NCBI RefSeq assembly: GCF_000940805.1
Contig: NZ_CP007142.1
Span: 62,001 to 126,000 of the forward strand
Direction of reading: 5' to 3'
Source of the DNA: Gynuella sunshinyii YC6258
GTDB lineage: Bacteria > Pseudomonadota > Gammaproteobacteria > Pseudomonadales > Natronospirillaceae
Length of the DNA: 64,000 bases
In this document: positions 42,937 to 51,422 of the stretch, piece after piece
How positions within the stretch are numbered: position 1 is the stretch's first letter
Layout: the number at the start of each line of letters is the position of its first letter
The notes under the pieces: generated by a model
The model's database searches: none
What the model saw: the letters and a program-made list of their open reading frames with translations, nothing else
Told to the model about the DNA's origin: nothing
Translations under genes and position numbers: made by a program

Positions 42937-44307
42937 CTACTGTGACACCTGCGTCAGTTCGCGGTTGTTCTTGGCCGGTTGCAACAGGTACTCAAGACTG
43001 TTGTTCTGGGCAGCAATCTGATTCCACTGTCCACTGCGGGTGGTGCTGGTGTATTCAGGGAATTCCTTCAGCCGGTACTTGGTACCCATCATTTCAAACG
43101 CGATATTGATATCCGGGTAGTACTTGTTCAGAGTGGACAAATATGACTCAAACTCGGCAATGCCTTCCTGCTCGTGATCACTGACGTTGAACGTGCGCAG
43201 GATACAACCTGTCACTGGCAGATCCGGATCGGCAAGCACGGTCTGACCGACCTCGTTTTTGACTTCACAGAATTCCCCGGCGTGATAAAGAATCAATACA
43301 TCACCTTCAAAACCGCCTCGCGACAGGTACTCTGCCAGTTGCGCTATATATTTTTCATTTTCCTGGGTATTGAGGGGAATACCATACGGCAACTGTGAAT
43401 GCTGGTTAACGGCCCATTCCAGCGCTTCGATTTTGATGGCCGGTGTTGCGCCTGCCGATGCTGTTACCGCTGACGTTCCCAATGCCGCCATCTGCTGTTG
43501 CACATCCTCCAGTTGCTGGGCCTGGCGGGTCAGAGTCGCATTGGCGGCAATCAGCTGTGAGGTAACGGTTGTCAGAGCATCGTACACCGGTCGCAGCAGC
43601 AGCACGAAGGCAATCAGGGCGGCGATAATGGTGCCCAGGGTCCACCATAAGGCCCGACGGGTCGCAGTATTCACAACCGGCGTCACCTTGGAGGCGAGAG
43701 ATTCCAGCAGTTCATACTGATCGAGTTTGATACGGTCACGCTGTTCAACAAACAGCTGCCGGAACAGCCCGCGCATGGAATCTTTTTCAAGCTCTTCACT
43801 GGCGCTTCTGGCCAGCTCTTCAAGCGTATGCTCCACCTTGGGCATGTCTGCAGGTTCATCGATCGTGACCGTATTTGGCGTGTTATCAACGACCGGTTCG
43901 TCCGGCCTGGGCTCGATCAGCTTGAGTTGTTCCAGCACTTTTTCCAGCTGCACGGGTTTAAGCTTTTTGGGCAGTACCCCGACAGCACCAAAAGCCCGGG
44001 CCTGGGCCACATACACCTCCCCTTCTTTGGAGGTATACATGATGATCGGAATGCGGGCGGTTTTGGGATCTTTTTTAATGGCCTGTACTGCCTGGAAGCC
44101 ATCCATCCCCGGCATCATGTGATCCATAAAGATGACATCCGGTGCCGATGCACTCAAAAACCCCAAACCTTCTTCCGCTGAAGAGGCAGTTTCGACATGG
44201 ATACCCATATCAACCAGCATTTCTTTTAATACGTAACGAGCCAGTTTTGAATCATCGACCACCAACGCAGTCTTTCTGGCAGCAACTCCAGGTTTCTTAT
44301 CGACCAT
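42937..44307 (-). CDS. Membrane-anchored receiver-domain protein with C-terminal periplasmic domain
   Basis: 456 residues. An N-terminal response-regulator receiver domain spans about 12-130: acidic pair D18-D19, phosphoacceptor D62 in FMDHMMPGMDG, MYTSKEG and VLPKKLKP. A helical linker follows, then one membrane helix at about 218-238 (WTLGTIIAALIAFVLLL), a coiled coil (SQLIAANATLTRQAQQLEDV) and a ~150-residue C-terminal domain with two cysteines. Topology predicts REC inside and the C-terminal domain in the periplasm. There is no DNA-binding or enzymatic output domain and no kinase gene beside it. I do not recognise the C-terminal domain. Confidence 0.85.
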   Translation of the reverse strand: MVDKKPGVAARKTALVVDDSKLARYVLKEMLVDMGIHVETASSAEEGLGFLSASAPDVIFMDHMMPGMDGFQAVQAIKKDPKTARIPIIMYTSKEGEVYVAQARAFGAVGVLPKKLKPVQLEKVLEQLKLIEPRPDEPVVDNTPNTVTIDEPADMPKVEHTLEELARSASEELEKDSMRGLFRQLFVEQRDRIKLDQYELLESLASKVTPVVNTATRRALWWTLGTIIAALIAFVLLLRPVYDALTTVTSQLIAANATLTRQAQQLEDVQQQMAALGTSAVTASAGATPAIKIEALEWAVNQHSQLPYGIPLNTQENEKYIAQLAEYLSRGGFEGDVLILYHAGEFCEVKNEVGQTVLADPDLPVTGCILRTFNVSDHEQEGIAEFESYLSTLNKYYPDINIAFEMMGTKYRLKEFPEYTSTTRSGQWNQIAAQNNSLEYLLQPAKNNRELTQVSQ

Positions 44308-44837
44308 GCTAGATACTTACCTACGATCTCAGTTTTGGAAGAATACCCGCACATAACAACCCCACAGGCAGGGTTTGCTAAGGTAGTACTCACACTATCT
44401 TATATTACTTTTTTTCAGACAGAAGCAGGTTAACGACAACCGTGGCAACCACGTCGAAAATATCCTTTAAAAAAGATATAGAACGAGCACTGGTTCTCAT
44501 ATTCTGGTGAGTTGGGGGAAATTATCCGAGCAAGCAATTCCAGAACTAAAAGTACTCTATTGACTCAAAGAACCAAACAGCTGTTCGAACGGTTCCTTGT
44601 CTGGACTCAGTTCTGTAAGCCGTATCCTCATACAAATCTGACCACAAATGTATACGACAAATAATAGTAGCGCCATTAGACTAATACCACTCCAGCAGAT
44701 GCTGTCAGACAGCAGCCTACCAAAGGAATTGCATGGAGCAATTACCCTGCACAAGGTCAGTGATCGGCGAAGAACACTATTGTTGAAAACTGTGGCAGGA
44801 GTTGATGGAAAACAAAATATCTCTATAAGGTCTAAAC
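44308..44837. other. Long intergenic region between divergent genes
   Basis: This must hold the promoters of the receiver-domain gene (minus) and of the small secreted protein (plus). Small dyads are seen (CCGTGG-CAA-CCACG near 44440; ATATC-N10-GATAT near 44460). Apart from the low-confidence ORF at 44557-44676 I see no gene or repeat. Confidence 0.4.
44557..44676 (-). CDS. Possible 39-residue single-helix membrane peptide
   Basis: From the ATG at 44676 the frame encodes MALLLFVVYICGQICMRI followed by a charged tail (RLTELSPDKEPFEQLF). A GGAG lies about 13 bases upstream, rather far. The frame continues open further upstream without a better start. A single-pass small membrane protein is plausible but unsupported by homology. 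Confidence 0.22.
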   Translation of the reverse strand: MALLLFVVYICGQICMRIRLTELSPDKEPFEQLFGSLSQ

Positions 44838-45155
44838 ATGGAAAAATTACAGATTGGTATTGCGATTCTGCTTTGCTCATTAGCGACATTCACTTTTGCC
44901 GCAAACAGATATGAAGGTACTGTTGCCTTGATCGAGGCAGGAAACACAGATGGCAGTATCTTTTTCAATACTGTAGAAGTCACACAACAAGACGAATGCT
45001 CCAGTGCTGCCGGATATGTAGTACCAGCAGATCACTCTGCAGATAAAGTACTGTCGCTACTGCTATCCGCAAAAATCGCCGCTAGAAAAGTTTACTTTGA
45101 TATTGAAGGTTGTACAGGTACATACCCCAGAGTCATCAGAGTCGGCTTGAAGTAA
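44838..45155 (+). CDS. Small secreted protein, function unknown
   Basis: 105 residues with a signal peptide (hydrophobic core GIAILLCSLATFTFA, cleavage after TFA). The mature ~84 residues begin ANRYEGTVALIEAG and have two cysteines (DECSSA and EGCTGTYP) placed to form one disulfide. The beta-rich pattern with LLSAKIAARKVYFDIEGC recalls small single-domain secreted beta-barrels, but this is only an impression. ATCTCTATAAGG lies upstream as a weak ribosome site. It is a single gene ending at a strong inverted repeat shared with the convergent cellulase gene. Confidence 0.7.
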   Translation: MEKLQIGIAILLCSLATFTFAANRYEGTVALIEAGNTDGSIFFNTVEVTQQDECSSAAGYVVPADHSADKVLSLLLSAKIAARKVYFDIEGCTGTYPRVIRVGLK

Positions 45156-45191
45156 AGCAGTAGTTTCTGGCTCTTCCAAGCCGCCGGGAAA

Positions 45192-45223
45192 ATTCACCCG
45201 GTCACCAATCTGACCGGGTGAAT
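45192..45223. terminator. Bidirectional terminator hairpin
   Basis: ATTCACCCGGTCA (45192-45204) pairs perfectly over 13 bases with TGACCGGGTGAAT (45211-45223), loop CCAATC. It sits midway between the convergent genes ending at 45155 and 45233. No long U-run is present, but the AAAA at 45189-45192 could give a short U-run on the minus-strand transcript. Confidence 0.7.
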
Positions 45224-45232
45224 CGTAGATAT

Positions 45233-47272
45233 TTAGTGAACAAATTTGGATAACAGGCGCAGGTAGCGAATTTGATATCCGTTGCTATTTTCCGTTACCG
45301 ACCAGGAGTTGAGGGGCCAGCTGTCGTTAAAATCCGCATAGGATTTCTGGTTGGGCTGACCATACGGTGGCGCCAAACGCTCGACGCCACACTTGGCATT
45401 GTTTTCGGTACTGCCACAGCTGTAAGGACAGCAACCATCCCAGTCGTAATACGGGTTGGCACCACCGACGAGGAAGCCCGGAGGCGGACCATATAGGGAA
45501 TCACTGACGCTATCCCATTTGGCGCTACCGTCGCTGAACCAGGTGTGATAGAACTGATCCACGGAATTCTCAGCACCATGATTCCCCATATTGGACAAAT
45601 ACACCTTACCCAGAGGATTGACACCATGCAGGTAATGCAGATAACCCAGCGCCGCATTTTTGACCTCCGCCTCGCTTTGGGTATTCAGACCCTGAAGTAT
45701 CTGCTCATAAAACATGAAGCCCACATCTGATTTAATACCGGAGCTTCCCCAGGTGTAATCTTTCAGTTGCGCCTGATAGGGATCGGTATCGTCATTGACC
45801 GCCCCCCATAAATTACTGTCGCCGTTCATGGCATTCACAAAACGCTCTTTGATGACCTGGGCAACACTGGCAGTCGCATTAGGAAGATTTGCGTAATACA
45901 ACAGAATATGCGTATCAGAAACGCCAAACGGATTCGACCAGTAGTAAGCGATCAGGTCTGCATTACTGTAGTTATTGTCGAAATAGTTCTTATAAGCTGC
46001 CTCACCAGTCATCTCAAACAAATAAGCAGATGCATGCAGTTTTTTCATCATTCGGCCTTTGTCGTCTGTCTCCTGTTGACCGGCACCCAAACCGGAGCTG
46101 CCATTGGCGGAATCGTTATTGCGGAAAGTAACGTTCGGATTCGCATCTGCCCAGCTCCAGGCGTTTTTCGCTCTGACCAGCAAATCATTGGCGTAGTTTT
46201 GGTAACCTGATTGATTCAGCGTACCAAATACCTTGGCACCCAATGCAAATGCAGACGCAGTCGATAAGGTTGCAGAGGTGCTTTCCGGTCCGTAACGACT
46301 CGGTCCGGTGGCACTGGAAGGCGGGCTCGCATGGGCGATACCGACAATGGACAGCACTGAGCCATCGTTGTTCTGTAGTCTGATCAATGAATCCATACCC
46401 CATTTGGCTTCATCGAGAATATCCGGGATGCCATTGCCGGATTCCGGAATGTTAAAGTCATCTCCCCAGGCCGCCGGATTTTCCAGGTAGGCGTTCAGAA
46501 GATCTTCTACATAGCCTGCAGTCCAGCTGGTATATTTGTTGAAGTCACCAGCATCAAACCAGCCACCACGAAGATCACGTTCGGTCGCGGCGTTGTCCGG
46601 GTCGCTATACAGTCTTGCCTGCGGATCCTGACCACTGCCTAAGTGACTGGCGCCGTCAGTCCAGCCGGGTTCGGCATAAGGCTCCTGTTTGGCAAACCCA
46701 ACACGCTGATAAAACATCACCCGCATCGCCTGCTTGAGCACGTCCTCGTATACCCCATCATCGATACTGAATGTAGGTGATATCACCTTGGCTTCGGGGT
46801 CGCGGACATAATAGTTACCCGGAGTTTGAATGCTGCTGAAGTCAAACCACCAGGCCTTGTCGCCGGAGGAGGGGTCTACTGCGCCATTGTGCCATGACTG
46901 CAAAGTGCTGCGATAAACCACTGCTGACGTGTCAGCATTGACCAGTTCAAAATTAATGCCGGGAGTATAGGCATCTGCTGCGTCATAACCTTCTACAGGA
47001 TCGCGAACAACGGCAACTTTGCGGGCATCGGTTGGATAACCAAACTGGTCAACGACGATAAACGGGCCATCACCGGTCACCGATACCTTACTGCCGGAAG
47101 GAGCGCCAGAGTCCCCTGAAGACGGAGTATCAGTGGAATTATTCGAAGATGAGTTATCAGTGGAGTTATTCGAAGATGAGTTATCATCGAAAATATCGAT
47201 ATTACATGCAGAAAGTGAGGTCAGCAGAGTCGCTGCTGCAATCACATTACCGATGGGCGTTAATTTTTGCAT
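45233..47272 (-). CDS. GH9 family endoglucanase, lipoprotein
   Basis: Predicted beta-1,4-glucanase (cellulase), 679 residues. Lipoprotein signal peptide with lipobox LSAC (C23), so it is probably tethered to the outer membrane. A Ser/Asn/Thr/Asp linker (about 30-60) contains a duplicated 9-residue unit. An N-terminal Ig-like CelD_N domain (about 65-170, FIVVDQFGYPTDARKVAVV) is followed by the GH9 catalytic domain with GGWFDAGDFNKY, DAGD at 240-243 holding the catalytic base. The proton donor is probably the glutamate in SVTENS near the C-terminus. There is no carbohydrate-binding module. It stands alone, without other plant-polysaccharide genes nearby. Confidence 0.93.
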   Translation of the reverse strand: MQKLTPIGNVIAAATLLTSLSACNIDIFDDNSSSNNSTDNSSSNNSTDTPSSGDSGAPSGSKVSVTGDGPFIVVDQFGYPTDARKVAVVRDPVEGYDAADAYTPGINFELVNADTSAVVYRSTLQSWHNGAVDPSSGDKAWWFDFSSIQTPGNYYVRDPEAKVISPTFSIDDGVYEDVLKQAMRVMFYQRVGFAKQEPYAEPGWTDGASHLGSGQDPQARLYSDPDNAATERDLRGGWFDAGDFNKYTSWTAGYVEDLLNAYLENPAAWGDDFNIPESGNGIPDILDEAKWGMDSLIRLQNNDGSVLSIVGIAHASPPSSATGPSRYGPESTSATLSTASAFALGAKVFGTLNQSGYQNYANDLLVRAKNAWSWADANPNVTFRNNDSANGSSGLGAGQQETDDKGRMMKKLHASAYLFEMTGEAAYKNYFDNNYSNADLIAYYWSNPFGVSDTHILLYYANLPNATASVAQVIKERFVNAMNGDSNLWGAVNDDTDPYQAQLKDYTWGSSGIKSDVGFMFYEQILQGLNTQSEAEVKNAALGYLHYLHGVNPLGKVYLSNMGNHGAENSVDQFYHTWFSDGSAKWDSVSDSLYGPPPGFLVGGANPYYDWDGCCPYSCGSTENNAKCGVERLAPPYGQPNQKSYADFNDSWPLNSWSVTENSNGYQIRYLRLLSKFVH
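47128..47181. repeat. Tandem 27-bp repeat in the cellulase linker
   Basis: Two consecutive 27-bp copies (47128-47154 and 47155-47181) differ at one base and encode the repeated NSSSNNSTD linker unit. The frame is preserved, so copy-number change would only alter linker length. Confidence 0.85.
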
Positions 47273-48087
47273 AGGTCTGTGTCACTTGATGATTGTTAAA
47301 AAATATCCCAGTCTTATAAGACAGTTGCTAATGTCATAAAATCAAGCAGGAGTCTGTTGTCATACGACTTAATCCGGCAATCAAACAGATCATCCCGAAC
47401 AATTTGATCGTTACCCGGTCAGGTTCGGCACATAAACAAACCAGCCGATTGTTACCAAGCTCACTTTGGATTTACAAAAATACCGGAACATTCCTGTTCC
47501 GTATTTGGCAACCTGACCTTTTGAACAGCCAGGACAATAACCAGCCACACCGATTGTAACGTGGTTCAAAAAAAAAATTGTTAACCAGCGCCCGTAGCGT
47601 GGAGTACTTGCGTCCATTTTTCGACAACAAAAAACAGTGAGCAGATACATTCTTACCTTTTATCGCACAATGAAAAATCAAACACAGGTTGGAGCAGAGG
47701 TGTCAAAAGGCATGTTTGCTGTGATTTGATTCACTTTCAGCCTGAAAAAACTGAAACATTTTCTGCAAGGTGACAGAGGAAGACATTGATTTCTCATGAG
47801 ACAGCACGAGACCACTGTCATTAACCCGACCATCAAAAGTGTCGGGGTAATTGTCATACATCAATAAGTCACGCTGAATATCGGCTTGTTTAACAAGGAT
47901 GCTGGCAGCTAGGGACAAACCAGTGATTATCAAATTAACAAATGTATTTTGCTGGAAAGAGCCGGATATCAATCCCGGTTCGTTAGCATGAAACCAACGC
48001 TTTCAATACCTTCTGAATGATAAATGGAAGCGCAAAAATAACCATCACAAGTGCTTATGTTTATCATCACTCCCACCATAGTTGCTC
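47273..48087. other. 815-base region without a confident gene
   Basis: It lies upstream of the cellulase gene and downstream of metR. A poly-A tract (47568-47577) precedes an AT-rich stretch. A minus-strand frame over 47703-47972 (89 codons, TTG start, containing LIITGLSLAASILVKQADIQ) has no good ribosome site and may be a decayed gene. Two further short frames around 47411-47681 look like chance. The cellulase promoter presumably lies just above 47272. Confidence 0.45.
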
Positions 48088-48975
48088 CTACGGCTGACAA
48101 ATACGGGAAAACTCTTTAAACGTCTGAATATGCAAATGCTCCGCATCCTGTGTTCGGACTCCCAGATGAATTTGTTTATGAATACCCTGTTGTCCCAGGC
48201 GTAACGGATAGACCGCAAAAGTTTCTGCATATTCGGCCACCAGCCATTGCGGTAGCGTGGTCACCCCGCGACCCGACGCCACCATTTGCAGGATAATTTC
48301 CGTGGCTTCCAAGGTCTTATGTTTTTTGGGCCGACAACCCGCCGGCACCAGAAACTGTTGATAAATGTCCAGGCGTTCTGCACTCACCGGATAACTCAAC
48401 AGGATCTGATCTGACAGTTGATCCGGACGGACATAGGGCAACGCCCTCAACGGATTGGCCTCACCGACCAACAATACCAGTTCATAGGGAAATACGGGTT
48501 CAAACACGATGCCTGTACGGAGGATCGGGTCAGGTGTCACCAGTATATCAATATCATGGTTGTACAACGCTGCCAGCCCACCAAAACGGAACTGTTGCTT
48601 CACGTCTATATCAACATCCGGCCAGCGCTGCAGAAAAGGTTTGACCACCCGCAGCAGCCACTGATAACACGGGTGACATTCCATGCCGATATGCAAAGTG
48701 CCCTGTTCACCCCCGGCATATTGCCGCAATACCTCGTCAATCCGTTCAAGCTGCGGCAACAACCGCCTGGCTTCATTGAGCAGATACTCACCAGCCTGAG
48801 TAAGCCGCAGGGTTCTGCCTTCCTTGCTCCACATGGGCACACCCTTGCTCTGCTCCAGCTTCTTCATGGTGTGACTGAGCGCCGACTGCGTCAGATTCAA
48901 GGCGTTGGCGGCGGCGGTCAGCGATCCCTGACGTTCAATTTCCCGCAGGATGCGGAGATGGATTCGTTCAATCAT
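48088..48975 (-). CDS. metR: MetR, LysR-type activator of methionine genes
   Basis: 295-residue LysR-family regulator. The winged HTH spans about 1-60 (LRILREIERQGSLTAAANALNLTQSALSHTMKKLE), followed by a co-inducer domain that binds homocysteine in E. coli MetR. IHLRILREIERQGSLTAAA and GMECHPCYQWLLRV are typical of MetR. It is divergent from metE, the classical arrangement in which MetR activates metE and represses itself. The intergenic space is 105 bases. Confidence 0.94.
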   Translation of the reverse strand: MIERIHLRILREIERQGSLTAAANALNLTQSALSHTMKKLEQSKGVPMWSKEGRTLRLTQAGEYLLNEARRLLPQLERIDEVLRQYAGGEQGTLHIGMECHPCYQWLLRVVKPFLQRWPDVDIDVKQQFRFGGLAALYNHDIDILVTPDPILRTGIVFEPVFPYELVLLVGEANPLRALPYVRPDQLSDQILLSYPVSAERLDIYQQFLVPAGCRPKKHKTLEATEIILQMVASGRGVTTLPQWLVAEYAETFAVYPLRLGQQGIHKQIHLGVRTQDAEHLHIQTFKEFSRICQP

Positions 48976-49080
48976 GGCCTACTCATGAATATAACTAATG
49001 GATTAATTAGAATAGACCATTATTAATCATGAATACCGTCTTCTACAATCCGTGACATTCACAGACTGGAGGACACACAC
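48976..49080. promoter_or_regulatory. metR-metE divergent control region
   Basis: 105 bases hold both promoters. CTAAT-N6-ATTAG at 48995-49010 is a LysR-like T-N11-A type dyad. I find no exact copy of the E. coli MetR consensus TGAA-N5-TTCA. GGAGG at about 49065-49069 is the metE ribosome site. No cobalamin riboswitch is present. Confidence 0.5.
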
Positions 49081-51366
49081 ATGGCATTACTGCATAACCT
49101 TGGCTTTCCGCGTATCGGTGCCAACCGGGAGTTGAAGTTCGCGCTGGAGGCGTTTTGGGATGACCGGATCAGCGACGCACAGCTGTTACAACAGGCCGCT
49201 GATATCCGGATGCAGAACTGGCAGCTGCAACAGCCGCTCGACTGGATTCCGGTGGGGGATTTTTCCCTCTATGACCAAGTGCTGGATATGAGTTTTTGTC
49301 TGGGCAACGTACCGACCCGAATCAGCAAACTGGATGGCAGCGAGCTGGACCGTTATTTTCGCACCGCCCGGGGAAGAGCAGCCAAAAGCGATACCGAACC
49401 ATGTCTTCATGCCAGTGAAATGACCAAATGGTTTGACACCAATTACCATTACCTGGTGCCGGAAGTCACTGCCGATACCACGTTTTCCGTGAATTCAGCC
49501 CGGCTGCTGGAACCGTTTAACGAGGCACGCAATGCCGGTATCAAGGCCAAACCAGTGATCATCGGCCCTGTCACCTATTTATGGTTGAGCAAGGCCAAGG
49601 ATGAATCCCACCGTCTGGATTTGCTGCCCAGGCTGCTGCCGGTCTACAGTCAGTTATTGGAAGCACTGGCGGATGCCGGCGCAGAATGGGTACAGATCGA
49701 TGAGCCGGCACTGGTAACGGAATTGTCCCCCGAGTGGAAACATGCCTTTGAGTTTGCCTACCATACGTTAAAAGCCAATCGCCCAAATCTGCTGCTCACC
49801 ACTTACTTTGGCACCTTACAGGAAAACCTGCGGCTGGCCTGTCATCTGCCGGTGGCCGGTCTTCATATTGATGCTATCCGTGGTCGTGATGAGGTCCATC
49901 GGGTAGTCGACTGGCTGCCGGCCCACAAGGTTCTGTCCATAGGTGTCATTGATGGCCGCAACATCTGGAAAACCGATCTCAACGCAACATTGGACTGGCT
50001 TGAGCCGATTGCTGCCAGACTCGGGGAGCGGTTGTGGCTGGCACCCTCATGCTCTCTGCTGCATGTGCCGGTGGATCTCGACAATGAAACCGACCTGGAC
50101 CCGGAAATCCGCAACTGGCTCGCTTTTGCCCGACAGAAACTTACTGAGCTGATGGTTCTGGGCAAGGCCATCAATCAGGGCCGAACGGCAGTGGCGACGG
50201 AACTGGCTGCCAATCAGGCCGCTATTGTCAGCCGCCAGCAGTCCTCGCGAGTGCATAATCCTCTGCTTACCCAGGCACTGGAGGCGATCACCCCTGAATT
50301 TGGCCAGCGTCAGCATCACTATGCTCAGCGGGCACCCAAACAGGCGGCGCATTTGCAGCTTCCGCTTTATCCGACGACGACGATTGGTTCGTTCCCTCAA
50401 ACGGCGGAAATCCGCAAAGCCCGCCTTGCGTTTAAACAACAGCAGTTGTCCTGGTCTGACTATCAGGCTGGCATGAAAACCGAAATCGAGCGTGCGGTAC
50501 GTGAGCAGGAAGCACTTGGCCTGGATGTGCTGGTGCATGGTGAGGCTGAGCGTAATGACATGGTGGAATATTTTGGCGAGCAACTGGAAGGGTATGTGTT
50601 CAGCCGCTTCGGTTGGGTGCAGTCTTACGGCTCCCGTTGTGTCAAACCGCCGATTCTGTTCGGCGATATCAACCGCCCAAATCCCATGACCACCGACTGG
50701 ATCAAATACGCCCAGTCGCTGACCGATAAACCCATGAAAGGCATGCTGACCGGTCCGGTGACCATGCTGAACTGGTCTTTTGTCCGTGATGATCAGCCGC
50801 GCCGGCAGACCTGTCTGCAACTGGCGCTGGCCATCCGTCAGGAGGTCCTCGATCTGGAAGCTGCCGGCATCAATATTATTCAGATCGATGAAGCAGCCCT
50901 GCGCGAAGGTCTGCCGCTGCGCCGCTCGGAATGGCAGAACTATCTGAACTGGGCAACGGAGTGCTTTCGTATCAGCGCCAATGGTGTGCGTGACGAAACC
51001 CAGATCCATACCCATATGTGTTATTCGGAGTTCAACGATATTATCGAGGCGATTGCGCAGATGGATGCGGATGTCATCACCATCGAGACCTCCCGTTCGG
51101 ATATGGAACTGCTGGATGTGTTTGAGGAATTTGAGTATCCCAATGAAATCGGCCCTGGCGTTTATGATATTCACTCACCCAACATCCCCGATCAGGAACA
51201 GATCATTCACCTGATGGGTAAAGCGGCAGAGCGCATTCCTGACAAGCGCTTGTGGATCAACCCCGATTGCGGCCTGAAAACCCGCCGCTGGGAGGAAGTC
51301 ATTCCGGCCCTGCAGAATATGGTCAGTGCCGCCAAAGCACTACGTCAATCGGCAGTGGGCGGTTAA
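49081..51366 (+). CDS. metE: Cobalamin-independent methionine synthase
   Basis: Transfers a methyl group from 5-methyltetrahydropteroyltriglutamate to homocysteine without B12. 761 residues, full length. N-terminal [19 protein letters not shown] is the family start. The C-terminal catalytic half has [47 protein letters not shown], the zinc-binding HTHMCYSEF and NPDCGLKTR (second zinc cysteine). It is divergent from metR. Having MetE in a genome that also makes cobalamin suggests a choice between MetE and a MetH encoded elsewhere. Confidence 0.97.
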   Translation: MALLHNLGFPRIGANRELKFALEAFWDDRISDAQLLQQAADIRMQNWQLQQPLDWIPVGDFSLYDQVLDMSFCLGNVPTRISKLDGSELDRYFRTARGRAAKSDTEPCLHASEMTKWFDTNYHYLVPEVTADTTFSVNSARLLEPFNEARNAGIKAKPVIIGPVTYLWLSKAKDESHRLDLLPRLLPVYSQLLEALADAGAEWVQIDEPALVTELSPEWKHAFEFAYHTLKANRPNLLLTTYFGTLQENLRLACHLPVAGLHIDAIRGRDEVHRVVDWLPAHKVLSIGVIDGRNIWKTDLNATLDWLEPIAARLGERLWLAPSCSLLHVPVDLDNETDLDPEIRNWLAFARQKLTELMVLGKAINQGRTAVATELAANQAAIVSRQQSSRVHNPLLTQALEAITPEFGQRQHHYAQRAPKQAAHLQLPLYPTTTIGSFPQTAEIRKARLAFKQQQLSWSDYQAGMKTEIERAVREQEALGLDVLVHGEAERNDMVEYFGEQLEGYVFSRFGWVQSYGSRCVKPPILFGDINRPNPMTTDWIKYAQSLTDKPMKGMLTGPVTMLNWSFVRDDQPRRQTCLQLALAIRQEVLDLEAAGINIIQIDEAALREGLPLRRSEWQNYLNWATECFRISANGVRDETQIHTHMCYSEFNDIIEAIAQMDADVITIETSRSDMELLDVFEEFEYPNEIGPGVYDIHSPNIPDQEQIIHLMGKAAERIPDKRLWINPDCGLKTRRWEEVIPALQNMVSAAKALRQSAVGG

Positions 51367-51383
51367 ACCCGCAACCAACACAG

Positions 51384-51422
51384 TGCACAGTCCCTGTTCA
51401 GGCATCGACCAGGTACTGTGCA
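51384..51422. repeat. Inverted repeat at the metE / ligase convergence
   Basis: TGCACAGT (51384-51391) and ACTGTGCA (51415-51422) form an 8-base inverted repeat spaced by 23 bases, spanning the end of the ligase gene. The convergent stops are only 31 bases apart, so this may help end both transcripts. There is no U-run. Confidence 0.4.

Noticed and set aside
47411-47681. Two overlapping minus-strand frames of 69 and 79 codons
   Set aside because: They are Cys/aromatic-rich, lack ribosome sites, overlap each other in different frames and cross a poly-A tract; most likely chance.
48976-49080. Exact MetR consensus site between metR and metE
   Set aside because: No TGAA-N5-TTCA sequence is present; only a weaker CTAAT-N6-ATTAG dyad was kept, at low confidence.
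50047-51174. 375-codon open frame on the minus strand
   Set aside because: It is fully antisense to the conserved catalytic half of metE and has no recognisable motif.
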